Assembly (NCBI RefSeq): GCF_008974265.1
Contig: NZ_BKZW01000001.1
Coordinates: forward strand, 2,976,001 to 3,040,000
Direction: 5' to 3'
From: Dictyobacter vulcani
GTDB lineage: Bacteria; Chloroflexota; Ktedonobacteria; Ktedonobacterales; Ktedonobacteraceae
Length of the DNA stretch: 64,000 nucleotides
The translations under genes were made by a program, and so were the position numbers. How positions within the stretch are numbered: position 1 is the first letter of the stretch; the number at the start of each line of letters is the position of its first letter. Of this stretch, positions 46,557 to 54,992 are shown one piece after another. The notes under the pieces were generated by a model. The model worked only from the letters and a program-made list of their open reading frames with translations, made no database searches and was not told where the DNA came from.

Positions 46557-46655
46557 AGCACACCATTCCCTTCAAGAAATGGGCTGGCATTGGTTCATGC
46601 TCGGTGTTGCTGGCCATGCCGACAAGCGACACAGCACACCATATCCTTCAAGAAA
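46557..46655. repeat. Direct repeat pair
   Basis: A 23-base unit starting AGCACACCATTCCCTTCAAG occurs at 46557-46579 and, with two mismatches, at 46633-46655, spaced 76 bases apart. Confidence 0.7.
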
Positions 46656-46806
46656 AACTTTCCCCTACTCACAGGCGCACTCAAGTAACACGCGCCTGTC
46701 TATCCCCATGTATTGTGAGTTTGATGTATCTGGTTTCCTGCTGGTTGTTTGTGAAGGGAATGGTTTGTTCTTAATTAGGCTGTTTCTGATGATTAGGAGG
46801 TAACCT

Positions 46807-46995
46807 ATGGAAGACTTCACGGAAGATGGTTCTAAAGGCAACTATGAGCTGATGTACTTTGCTCTTCTTGACTATCGATTTGAAAAGGTCAGTTTTCTTG
46901 AGATGTTGGATATGTGGGAGATGATTCTAGGCATTAAATCTTCTTCTTTGTGCAAAGTCGAGGGCAAGAAAAATACTACAGAGTTGGCTTCCTGA
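46807..46995 (+). CDS. Small acidic protein of unknown function, 62 aa
   Basis: A short ORF with an excellent ribosome site: AGGAGG lies 6 bases before ATG 46807. The peptide is soluble and acidic at its start (MEDFTEDGSKGNYE), followed by a hydrophobic-aromatic helix (LMYFALLDYRFEKVSFLEM, then LDMWEMILGI). I recognise no family. A strong terminator follows at 47037. Its position in the island, without a neighbour on the same strand closer than the sigma gene, suggests its own promoter or a long leader. A small antitoxin, anti-sigma or regulatory peptide is conceivable but unsupported. Confidence 0.6.
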   Translation: MEDFTEDGSKGNYELMYFALLDYRFEKVSFLEMLDMWEMILGIKSSSLCKVEGKKNTTELAS

Positions 46996-47036
46996 TTTAA
47001 GCAATAAATCCGAATACACTGCATATGCATCTGCTA

Positions 47037-47080
47037 ATTATCCTGATAAGCAAAATAGCTTGCCTATCAGGATAATTTTT
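47037..47080. terminator. Intrinsic terminator between the 62-aa gene and endonuclease V
   Basis: A 17-bp stem with one mismatch (ATTATCCTGATAAGCAA with 47060-47076), followed by TTTTTTG on the plus strand; also A-rich on the other side for the convergent gene. Confidence 0.8.
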
Positions 47081-47090
47081 TGTTTGGTTG

Positions 47091-47861
47091 CTACCATAGT
47101 TTGAACTGATTTACCTGGACATTCATGTTCTTGGTATCTGGCTGCGAGGAAGAGTAGTTAATAGTAAAGTTTACGTCCGTATTGTCAGGTGTTGTGTTAT
47201 CCTTAGATAGTTTGTCTGCCTGCCGGGTTGGCTCTGGTAAGCGATAGCCCTTGCCACAGGCCAGTACATAGCGAATGCTGGTTTCCAGACTGATCAGGTG
47301 ACCGGGCGAGATAAACATCGGGTTGACGCGGGTACGGGTGCGGACCACTGCTCCGATTGTCTCTTTGCGGCTGATCAATGGCACCCATGAGCCCGCTTCT
47401 TCCCCGAGTTTCTCTTTGTCATATTTGCCAGTCAACAGCGATTTCGCGCAACCAATAGTGGGAATCTCCAACCAGAGTCCCAGATGGGCACCGATACCCA
47501 GGCGCCTGGGATGGGCAATACCCTGACCATCAACCATAATCAGGTCTGGTTTCTGACGTAATTGTTCAAAGGCTCCGATGACGCTGGGTGCTTCTCGAAA
47601 CGAGAGCAGGCCTGGCACATACGGCATGCGAATTGGTTCCTCGTAGACGTGACGCTCCACAATCTCTAATTCGGGAAAACTCATGAGCACGACCGCGGCG
47701 CGGGCAGCATTATGCTCTTCGTTAATCGCCATATCGACGCCAGCGATAAAGCGGACCTCACCGAGATGATCTTCCAACACGATATGCTGTGCCAGCTCAT
47801 GCTGCAAGGCTATCGCAGCTTCGGTCTTCAGATTCCATTCATGTAACGGAGTACGTGCCAT
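47091..47861 (-). CDS. nfi: Endonuclease V
   Basis: Endonuclease V nicks DNA or RNA next to deaminated adenine (inosine). The catalytic residues are in place: Asp43 in FIAGVDMA, Glu90 in PYVPGLLSFRE and Asp111 in LIMVDGQGIAHPRR; the wedge Tyr of MPYVPG and the GIGAHLG loop are also present. The chain runs to 256 residues, with a polar Asn/Thr/Ser/Gln-rich tail of about 45 residues after LPEPTRQADKLS, longer than usual for the family. The start at ATG 47861 is 8 bases after AGGA; the ATG at 47882 adds seven extra residues. It abuts the island, and its tail could reflect the island's insertion. Confidence 0.9.
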   Translation of the reverse strand: MARTPLHEWNLKTEAAIALQHELAQHIVLEDHLGEVRFIAGVDMAINEEHNAARAAVVLMSFPELEIVERHVYEEPIRMPYVPGLLSFREAPSVIGAFEQLRQKPDLIMVDGQGIAHPRRLGIGAHLGLWLEIPTIGCAKSLLTGKYDKEKLGEEAGSWVPLISRKETIGAVVRTRTRVNPMFISPGHLISLETSIRYVLACGKGYRLPEPTRQADKLSKDNTTPDNTDVNFTINYSSSQPDTKNMNVQVNQFKLW

Positions 47862-47920
47862 TTTCAACATCCTTTTCTTCATTTGCCATTTACTCGTTAC
47901 CGCTTATCTGTGACTGCGGC

Positions 47921-48685
47921 TTATGATCGGGCTTCAGCCACAAAAATCATGCGCGGACTCTCCAGGCTGAAAGGACCCAGGTCATGATCCCCATAGACAT
48001 CCTTAACGACAAAGCCCGCCTGTTCGAGGAGCAGTTCCATCTCACTGCGTTCAAATAGATAAAGGTGCGTGGTTGCCACAGTTCTTTGGACAGTGCCACC
48101 CTGGCTATGGCGATCATAGAAATGGGTGAGTTCGAGCTGGTGGGTACGTGTTGCTGAAGCGGGACTGACAAAATGGGTAAAATATGTCCCATCTTCATCC
48201 TGCCAGGTACCCTGATGGAGGACCTGTCCGGTCAGTTCTTCCATATAGCGAGCATCCGCATTGCTGATATCCACGATAAACGTTCCGCCGGTACTCATAT
48301 GGGCACGAACCGCGGCCAGTACTTTTTGTTGCTCTTTGCGGGTAGTGATATGGGCAAACGAGCCCAGCGCAATGATCGCCAGCCGGAATTTTTGCTGTAA
48401 CTGGAGCTGGCTGATATCTTGCTCTACCAGGGTGCAGCGGGCGGCTACTCCTGCTTCCTGTAGCGCCTCGCGGGCCAGTTCCAGCATCTGACTGGAATTA
48501 TCCACCCCGGTTACCTCGTAACCCTGTTCCGCCAGAGGGAGCATTACACGGCCACTCCCACAGGCCAGCTCGAGTATTTTTCCTCCGCACAGCTCGGCGA
48601 AGTTATTGTACATATCCAGATCTTCGTCAAAATGTGCGTGCTCGATATCGTAAAATGGAGCGATGAGATCATATTCAGGATTCAT
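47921..48685 (-). CDS. Class I SAM-dependent methyltransferase, substrate unknown
   Basis: 254 residues with a Rossmann methyltransferase fold. Motif I is ILELACGSGRVMLPLAEQG, followed by the acidic residue of VTGVDNSSQML; a later motif reads LVEQDISQLQL, then FRLAIIALGSFAHI. The opening EYDLIAPFYDIEHAHF is typical of small-molecule or ubiquinone-type methyltransferases. ATG 48685 is preferred: a longer ORF starts at 48745, but a TGA-TATGAT extended -10 box overlaps that codon, so the transcript probably begins after it. The target is unknown. It is upstream of nfi on the same strand with a gap of 59 bases. Confidence 0.78.
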   Translation of the reverse strand: MNPEYDLIAPFYDIEHAHFDEDLDMYNNFAELCGGKILELACGSGRVMLPLAEQGYEVTGVDNSSQMLELAREALQEAGVAARCTLVEQDISQLQLQQKFRLAIIALGSFAHITTRKEQQKVLAAVRAHMSTGGTFIVDISNADARYMEELTGQVLHQGTWQDEDGTYFTHFVSPASATRTHQLELTHFYDRHSQGGTVQRTVATTHLYLFERSEMELLLEQAGFVVKDVYGDHDLGPFSLESPRMIFVAEARS

Positions 48686-48781
48686 GTGTTTGTCTCTATC
48701 TTTATGCCGCACCCGACCAGGGGCGCGCTTACTTTCCTTTATCATATCACCTGACGGAGCAGATGACCGCCCGGAGATCTC

Positions 48782-48937
48782 CTAGTAGTCTGTCAGACAT
48801 CATGTGATAGGAAAGCGGGGATGCAAGGGGCGGCGAGCCCCTTGACTGGGGGATCGGGGGCTGTGCCCCGGCATTTCCCCCCTCCCGCCCGCGTAGCGGG
48901 CGCACAACCTAGCAAACGAAGTTTGACAAAGTACTAG
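48782..48937. repeat. MITE-like element with terminal inverted repeats
   Basis: A 156-base GC-rich element with imperfect 17-base inverted ends: CTAGTAGTCTGTCAGAC at the left, and CTAGTACTTTGTCAAAC as the reverse complement of the right end (13 of 17 match). CTAG stands at both ends, which may be part of the repeat or a target duplication. The interior has short hairpins (GCCCGCTACGCGGGC type) and no ORF. Confidence 0.6.
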
Positions 48938-49150
48938 TATAACGCGATAAACTTGTAAATGGCAAGCGTAAAAGGATATTTTTATGTTCAGGCCGTAAAA
49001 GATTGAATTTTTATCTGTCCAACACTTCTGCTAGATTATTCATCCTGATGGGATATGCTGTACAAAGCATGTTTGCTGGAAATTGCAGTTCTACATGAGG
49101 ATAGTGGAGCGGGCGAAGTCGAAAAAATGAACAGCTGTTGCTGATCATAC
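48938..49150. other. Intergenic spacer
   Basis: AT-rich DNA between the MITE-like element and the terminator of the DUF308 gene. I see no gene or structured RNA here. Confidence 0.4.
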
Positions 49151-49190
49151 ATCTGGCGCTTTCCTATTGATGGATAGGAAAGCGCCAGAT
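49151..49190. terminator. Strong hairpin downstream of the DUF308 gene
   Basis: A perfect 17-bp stem (ATCTGGCGCTTTCCTAT / ATAGGAAAGCGCCAGAT, 6-base loop) 27 bases beyond the gene's stop. The T-run is on the plus strand only. Confidence 0.65.
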
Positions 49191-49216
49191 TGAATTTTTG
49201 TGTGGTCAGAAGTTGA

Positions 49217-49795
49217 TTAGATGGCAGCAGAAGGTTCTGACCTGGATATCTGCTGGCGATCCTGTAGCCGGAAAGAGCTGGCAAATGTAGCCACACCGGC
49301 AATCACGGCGAAGATGCCCAGGACCAATGGGAGTGCTCTAGCTGCAATCAATGGTGCAGTGAGGAGGATAATACCGAAAATGATATTAACAACCCCCAAT
49401 ACTACTACACCAAGACCACCACCTTTAAATCCCTGATACAACTGGATGAGGCCCGTGATTAATGCCTGCACAGCCAGGAAAACGACGATGAAAGCAGGGA
49501 TCATCAAGGCGCTCCAGAGTGGATGACGGATGACTACAATACCAGCTAATATTCCCAGAACCCCGGTGACCGCTTTCAACCCCCACTGATTTCGATCAAT
49601 AAACATACTTACAAATGCCATGATGCCGCTGATTAACCAGAACCACCCGAGAATCTGTACCAGCAAAATTGTCGTGGTTGCCGGTGCGAATAGAAGGAGT
49701 AGACCCACAATGAACAGGGCAATACCTTCTATCATGACCATCCACCATGGGGTGGCCGTAAAACTTCTAGGGACGCTTGCAAATTGGGATTCCAT
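49217..49795 (-). CDS. HdeD/DUF308-family membrane protein
   Basis: 192 residues with six membrane helices in three pairs: about 17-37 and 41-65, then 75-92 and 98-120, then 128-147 and 152-172. This is the HdeD (DUF308) layout, known in E. coli for acid-resistance islands but of unclear mechanism. The pattern of Gly-rich helices with WWMVMIEGIALFIVGLLLL near the start fits the family. GAGGAG lies about 8 bases before ATG 49795. Single gene, probably monocistronic. Confidence 0.82.
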   Translation of the reverse strand: MESQFASVPRSFTATPWWMVMIEGIALFIVGLLLLFAPATTTILLVQILGWFWLISGIMAFVSMFIDRNQWGLKAVTGVLGILAGIVVIRHPLWSALMIPAFIVVFLAVQALITGLIQLYQGFKGGGLGVVVLGVVNIIFGIILLTAPLIAARALPLVLGIFAVIAGVATFASSFRLQDRQQISRSEPSAAI

Positions 49796-50038
49796 GATGC
49801 GTTCTCCTCTTGTGTTCAGGATTGAACAGGCTGCTCATGTGTGATGATTGTAGAATGGTAAAAACAACTTCAATGCTTCATCACAGCGAGCTGGAATACA
49901 AAATACTACGATTAATCCCCAGTCACTTTGGTAATCATTCAAGTTACCTGAGATGATCTATCTAAAGCATAGTGGGAAATCGCTGGACCGGGGTCGTCCA
50001 AAAGGCGGATGCTAAAGGAGGAATTTTGTGTGAAACGA
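49796..50038. other. Intergenic region upstream of the DUF308 gene
   Basis: Spacer holding the DUF308 gene promoter. An AGGAGG at 50017-50022 is followed by only a 14-codon ORF (TTG start) that runs through the ppdK terminator; I do not call it. Confidence 0.4.
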
Positions 50039-50087
50039 AGGGATCGTCAAAACTCCGATCAGAGCGTTGACGATCCCTGTGTTTTTT
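50039..50087 (-). terminator. Intrinsic terminator of ppdK
   Basis: AGGGATCGTCAA pairs with TTGACGATCCCT, 27 bases beyond the ppdK stop. A run of seven T lies on the plus strand and a shorter A/T tract on the other, so it may also work in reverse. Confidence 0.75.
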
Positions 50088-50104
50088 TGGGGAGATGCTT
50101 TTGC

Positions 50105-52884
50105 CTAGCGATCTTTTTCGGAACGCGTTAGCGCTGCCTGTGCAGCGGCCAGACGTGCAACTGGCACGCGGAACGGTGAGCAACTGACATAGTCGAGTCC
50201 AATTTGGTTACAGAATTCGATACTATCAGGATCGCCACCATGCTCGCCACAGATGCCTAACTCGATGTCAGGATTGGCCTTGCGACCTTTCTCAACGGCC
50301 ATGGCTACCAGTTGACCAACACCATCCCGATCCAATGTCTGGAACGGATTGAGTGGCAGGATCTTCACTTTGTCCTTCATGCCTGGCACATCCAGACCTT
50401 CAACGTATTTGAGCAAGAATTTGCCCTCGGCGTCGTCACGGCTATAGCCGAAAGTGGTCTGGGTCAGGTCATTGGTACCAAAGCTGAAGAAGTCTGCAAC
50501 CGGAGCGATCTGGTCGGCGGTCAGGGCGGCGCGAGGTAACTCGATCATCGTGCCGAATTTATAATCAATTGGTCTGCCAGCTTCACGAGCGATTTCGGCT
50601 GCGGCACTCTCTAACTGACGACGTACCTCTTTGAGTTCATTGACATGACCAACGAGGGGAATCATGATCTTGGGATGCAGTTTCTTGCCGGCTTTTTCCA
50701 GTTCAGCGGCGGCACCCAGAATGGCCCGTGTCTGCATGACGTTGATCTCAGGGAAGAGTAAGCCCAGGCGGCAACCACGGAGACCGAGCATTGGATTCAT
50801 CTCGCGCATAGAGCCAACAGCCTCTAGCAACTGGCGTTTCTCGGCCAGTTCCGCTTCATGGCCGCCCTGCGTCTCCAGACGAGTGACATCCACCAGCAAC
50901 TCTTCATACGATGGCAGGAACTCGTGCAGCGGTGGATCAATCAAGCGGATAACCACTGGATAGCCTTCGTTGCTGTCGGGATCAACCATGGCTTCGAAGA
51001 TACCCTTGAAGTCGCTCTGCTGGAATGGTAGCAACTGATCAAGTGCGGCCTCGCGCTCTGCCTTGGTTTTGGCCAGAATCATCTTCTGAACGATTGGCAG
51101 GCGCTCTTGTTCCATGAACATATGCTCGGTGCGGCACAGACCAATACCTTCAGCGCCAAAGGTGATGGCGCGTTGAGCATCTCGTGGATAGTCGGCGTTG
51201 GCCCACACACCCAGTTTGCGGAAGCCATCGGCCCAGTTCAGCAACTTCTTGAGGTCGGTCTCTTTATTGAAGTCGGCGTCCATGGTTTTGATGATGCCAG
51301 CAAAGACTTCGCCGGTGGCGCCATCGATCGAGATATCGTCGCCCTCTTTAATGACCATATCGGAACCCACGACGCGGAAGAGGTGTTGCTCTTCGTTGAC
51401 ACGAATGCCTTCACAACCAGCGACGCAGGGGAGTCCCAGACCACGAGCCACTACGGCCGCATGGCTGGTGGCGCCACCACGGGCGGTCAGGATACCTTTC
51501 GCGACCAGCATGCCATGCACATCATCTGGACTGGTCTCAGGACGCACCAGTACGACTGGCGTGCCAGCTTTACCGAGTTCCTCTGCCCGATCCGCATCGA
51601 AGATGGCTTTACCATAAGCGGCCCCTGGAGAAGCATTTAAGCCCTTCGCTAGCAGGCGACCCTCTTGTTCCGCCCGCTTCTTCTCAGAATCATCAAAGCG
51701 TGGCAAGAGTAACTGATAGACCTGGGATGGCTCGACGCGTTTGACGGCTTCTTCGGGGTGATCACACCCTCTTCCACCATATCAACGGCGATCTTCACGG
51801 CCGCACCAGCGTTACGCTTACCCGAGCGTGTCTGCAACATATAGAGCTTGCCCTGCTCAACGGTAAACTCGAGATCCTGCATATCGCGATAATGATTCTC
51901 AAGCCGTTGCGCAATCTCCTGGAACTGCTGGTATACCTCGGGGAGATCCTGCTCCAATTTACTGATCGGGGATGGGGTGCGGATACCTGCCACCACATCT
52001 TCGCCCTGGGCATTCAGCAAATATTCACCATATAACTTTTTTTCGCCCGTAGCAGGATTGCGGGTAAAGGCGACACCGGTACCACTGTTCGCGCCCATAT
52101 TACCAAATACCATGCTCTGAACATTGACGCCCGTGCCCAGGGTATGAGGAATCTTATTGAAATTACGGTAATCGATGGCGCGTTTATTGTTCCAGGATGA
52201 AAACACCGCCTCGATAGCTTTGTGCAACTGCTGACGCACATCCGTGGGGAAAGGTTGACCTGAGGCACGCTCGGCGATGGCTTTGAATTCAGCTACCATC
52301 TTCTTCAGTGAAGATGCAGGAATCTCGGCATCAGTTTGCACGCCTGCCTCATGCTTATAGCGCTCAAGTACCGCCTCAAAATCTTGAGGATTGGTGTCGA
52401 GCACAATTTTGCTGAACATCTGGATAAAGCGGCGATACGCATCATAGGCGAAGCGCTCATCGCCGGTCAATTGTACCAGACCCAGCACCGTCTCATCGTT
52501 AATACCCAGATTCAGGACCGTGTCCATCATACCAGGCATTGAAAACTTGGCACCGGAACGAACTGAGACCAGCAGGGGATTCTCCTTTGAACCGAACCCT
52601 TTATTGGTCTGCTTCTCAACGATAGCCAGGGCAGCTTCAGTCTGCTCCCAGACACCGTCAGGAAATTGTTGTTTATTATCGTAGTAACCGTTACATGCTT
52701 CCGTTGTAATTGTAAATCCGGGAGGTACTGGAAGCCCGGCGTTGGTCATTTCTGCCACGCCTGCGCCTTTGCCGCCAAGCAATTCGCGCATGTTCGCATT
52801 GCCTTCACTGAAGAGGTAAACCCATTTGCGAGGAGAACGTTTTACAGCTTCGTCCAACTCTGAATGAGTAATCTGTTGTGTCAT
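50105..52884 (-). CDS. ppdK: Pyruvate phosphate dikinase, frame broken by one missing base
   Basis: PPDK interconverts pyruvate, ATP and phosphate with PEP, AMP and pyrophosphate. The first frame (from ATG 52884, behind GGAGG) carries the ATP-grasp half (LLGGKGAGVAEMTNAGLPVPPGF, VSVRSGAKFSMPGMMDTVLNLG) and derails after EEGVITP. The second frame resumes at LPRFDDSEKK and holds the phospho-His domain (GGATSHAAVVARG) and the PEP/pyruvate barrel (GLCRTEHMF, GTNDLTQTTFGYSRDD, CGEHGGD). The run of four G at 51755-51758 should be five; restoring it gives TPEEAVKRVE and 927 codons. It lies just downstream of a HEPN gene on the same strand. Probably a consensus error rather than loss. Confidence 0.93.
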
Positions 52885-52963
52885 GAAAACTTCCTCCAAC
52901 TGATGTTGTGGGACAACGAACGTATAAAGGTCCAGCCTGAGCCTTTACTGTTAGAAATAATGG

Positions 52964-53530
52964 TTACACACTGAGCACAATGGCTCTAGCCCAGCGTAGG
53001 ACTTTACGAGCGCTTTGTACATAGCCACTAGCCTGTTCGGCATTGATGATCTCATCTGCTTCTTCCGGCGGAGTATCCATATAGAAGTCTTCCGGATGAA
53101 ACGGTGTCAGGCGTTCCAACTCGCTGAGAATCTCGTCGGGAGCACCAACCTGAGATCCAAGGACCCGTAAATCATGGTCATAGGTGGTGCGACGCCCAAA
53201 ACGCAACATGCTCACCGCCTGCGTTGCCTTTTCAGCTGCCTGATTACAAAAATCCACGCAGGCAAAGTGTCGCCCGAGTCCTAGCTCAACTGCAGCTGTA
53301 GCCATATCCTGAGCTCCTTCCGCAAAGAGTCCTAATGCCCCCTGAATATCACTACTCAGATGACTTCCGGATTCTATGGCATCTGGTTCTCCATTGGATA
53401 TTGTGCCATGGGCGCCGGAATCGTTCGTTGATGGTGATTGTGATGAGAGACCATATAAAAGTTGTTGCTCTATATCATCCTCATTGTAGTCATCAGGCGT
53501 TCCATGGTTGTTATTCTGCATTTGTGACAT
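52964..53530 (-). CDS. HEPN-domain protein
   Basis: 188 residues. The first 70 are polar and disordered (Asn, Asp, Ser, Gly-rich). The remainder is a HEPN four-helix domain. HEPN features seen: QDMATAAVELGLGRHFACVDFCNQAAEKATQAVSML split across helices, the DHDLRVLGSQVGAP segment, FHPEDFYMD and the final QSARKVLRWARAIV helix. HEPN proteins often pair with MNT nucleotidyltransferases or act as RNases, but no partner is adjacent and no R-x4-6-H motif of active HEPN RNases is evident. AAGGA lies about 10 bases before ATG 53530. ppdK starts 80 bases downstream, so they may be co-transcribed. Confidence 0.75.
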   Translation of the reverse strand: MSQMQNNNHGTPDDYNEDDIEQQLLYGLSSQSPSTNDSGAHGTISNGEPDAIESGSHLSSDIQGALGLFAEGAQDMATAAVELGLGRHFACVDFCNQAAEKATQAVSMLRFGRRTTYDHDLRVLGSQVGAPDEILSELERLTPFHPEDFYMDTPPEEADEIINAEQASGYVQSARKVLRWARAIVLSV

Positions 53531-53938
53531 GATGGTGTGATCCTTTTTCCATGCTTGGTAAAATGTGTGCAATGTGTTGCATACTGCATAGCGCTATTCA
53601 GCTATCCTGCACATAGTATTCCTAAGTGCCGTGTTGTGTCAATGCTTTGGATGTGTGTAGATTATCCATCTTTTGGCCTCTAGCTCAGGTGTTTCATAAA
53701 ATAATCAGGTACACACTGGCACATCCCAGGCTAGCGGCCAGGCCTTCCCGCAGCATATAGAGCGGAGAAGCGTGGCTTGAATGCGTGCATCCATTGTGTA
53801 ACCTGATTCGTGTAAAAACTGGTATGAATAGAAGAGCATTTTATAGAAATAGATAGTGAATAGTTTTAAAAGAAGCTAAACATAGATATCGCTTAAAAAT
53901 TGATTTGATATTTCCAGTCATTCAAGGAGGAAAATAGT
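53531..53938. other. Divergent intergenic region
   Basis: 408 bases between the HEPN gene (-) and the stress-protein gene (+). It should carry both promoters. A GC-rich patch at about 53725-53775 stands out. No ORF or RNA gene is supported. Confidence 0.4.
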
Positions 53939-54796
53939 ATGACAACAGCGGAACGAACTACAGCAGTCGGTGTTTTTTCTGAGCAGGCGTTAGCTGAGCA
54001 AGCTATGTCCCAACTCCATAAGGCTGGTTTTACTGATGAACAGATCGGTTTTGTTACGCGGGACCCGCAGCAGAGCCAGACCTCAGATGTTGAGAATACC
54101 AGTTCTGCAGGTTCTGCTGCGGCTGGAGCGGTCAGTGGTGGTGTGATTGGTGGCATCATTGGCGCCGCCACTTCCTTGCTGATTCCAGGTATTGGACCGA
54201 TTCTGGCTACTGGTATTCTGGTAACCACCATCGGTGGTGTGGCCCTGGGGGCGCTGGCCGGTGGACTGGCTGGATCGTTAATGCATCTTGGTGTTCCCGA
54301 ACACGAGGCCCGCTACTATGAAGATCAGTTGAATACAGGACGCTCTATTATCACGGTCAATGCGCCAGGACGCTATAATGAGGCGGTAAACATTTTACGG
54401 CAGTATGGCGCATCTGATGCTGAAACGCGTGCCGATGCTCCTGTTGCAGAGACATCGTCAGCAGCGGATGCTTCTGCTGGTGTCGTTCCCATGGTCACCT
54501 ATCCCGCCGGACTGGCTGGTATTGATGGTCCTGCTGGCATGATCAATCCAGGTTTGCCTTTAGACGCGGCTTTTCCTGTGGAACCTGCAGCCAGTACGAA
54601 TGAGTTGAGTGGTCGTTCTTTGAATGAACCTGTGTATGCAGCAGAGCAGACCGATCCCGAAAATGATGACACCGTCCAGGTGCGTGCTGCTCGTCCGGCG
54701 CAAAATATTGCCAATAACTCTCAGACCATGGCTCCGGACGTCAATGGTCCTGTGCCCGCCCCAGCACGTTCGGCAGATACCTATAATAATCGCTAA
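53939..54796 (+). CDS. General stress protein, YflT-like, with a glycine-zipper membrane segment
   Basis: 285 residues. An N-terminal domain (1-45, TTAVGVFSEQALAEQAMSQL, GFTDEQIGFVTRD) matches the YflT/heat-induced stress protein fold. A glycine/alanine-rich hydrophobic region (about 58-118, GAVSGGVIGGIIGAATSLLI and GALAGGLAGSLMHLG) likely inserts in or lies on the membrane. The pair HEARYYEDQLNTGRSIITV completes the fold. The rest (150-285) is a low-complexity, Pro/Ala/Asp-rich tail. AGGAGG lies 8 bases before ATG 53939. A perfect terminator follows. Family proteins are induced by general stress; their biochemical role is unknown. Confidence 0.75.
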   Translation: MTTAERTTAVGVFSEQALAEQAMSQLHKAGFTDEQIGFVTRDPQQSQTSDVENTSSAGSAAAGAVSGGVIGGIIGAATSLLIPGIGPILATGILVTTIGGVALGALAGGLAGSLMHLGVPEHEARYYEDQLNTGRSIITVNAPGRYNEAVNILRQYGASDAETRADAPVAETSSAADASAGVVPMVTYPAGLAGIDGPAGMINPGLPLDAAFPVEPAASTNELSGRSLNEPVYAAEQTDPENDDTVQVRAARPAQNIANNSQTMAPDVNGPVPAPARSADTYNNR

Positions 54797-54818
54797 CACC
54801 GGTAAATTGAGACCAGGA

Positions 54819-54857
54819 AAACCACCTCTTCACAAAACAAAGAGGTGGTTTTTTTGC
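54819..54857 (+). terminator. Intrinsic terminator of the stress-protein gene
   Basis: A 13-bp stem (AAAACCACCTCTT / AAGAGGTGGTTTT) ends in a seven-T run. Confidence 0.88.
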
Positions 54858-54992
54858 GGCAATTGTGGATTGTGTATGTGATATTTGCTCCTGAATATCG
54901 AAACTATATGGTGTTGCAGAAAATATAGCGCTACTTTGACGTGATTAGGAATAGGGAAACACGTATGGGGATTAGCTATCTTCAGGAAGAGA

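Larger units (their letters stand above)
46301..46806. other. Non-coding DNA within the island
   Basis: 506 bases. Contents: a tRNA-Leu-like fragment (46355-46372), a 10-bp hairpin (46416-46442), tandem CGCCCGTA units near 46450 and a 23-base direct repeat (separate entry). A 74-codon ORF at 46579-46803 has no ribosome site and is not called. It looks like decayed or rearranged DNA. Confidence 0.5.
42569..47080. mobile_element. Putative small integrative element with serine recombinase and private sigma factor
   Basis: A block of about 4.5 kb between a two-component kinase gene and endonuclease V. It holds a large serine recombinase, an excisionase-like HTH protein, a sigma-70-like factor, a 62-aa ORF and non-coding DNA with repeats. 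Codon and base use differ from the neighbours (more AT-rich, TTT/GTT/TCT-heavy on the recombinase strand). I could not identify attachment sites, so the boundaries are set by the flanking genes and are approximate. Possible alternatives are a decayed phage or a genomic scar. Confidence 0.5.

Noticed and set aside
46579..46803. 74-codon plus-strand ORF within the island
   Set aside because: No ribosome site, crosses the direct repeat, and its composition does not look like a protein.
51107..51640. 177-codon plus-strand ORF
   Set aside because: Antisense to ppdK, whose conserved motifs fill the other strand.
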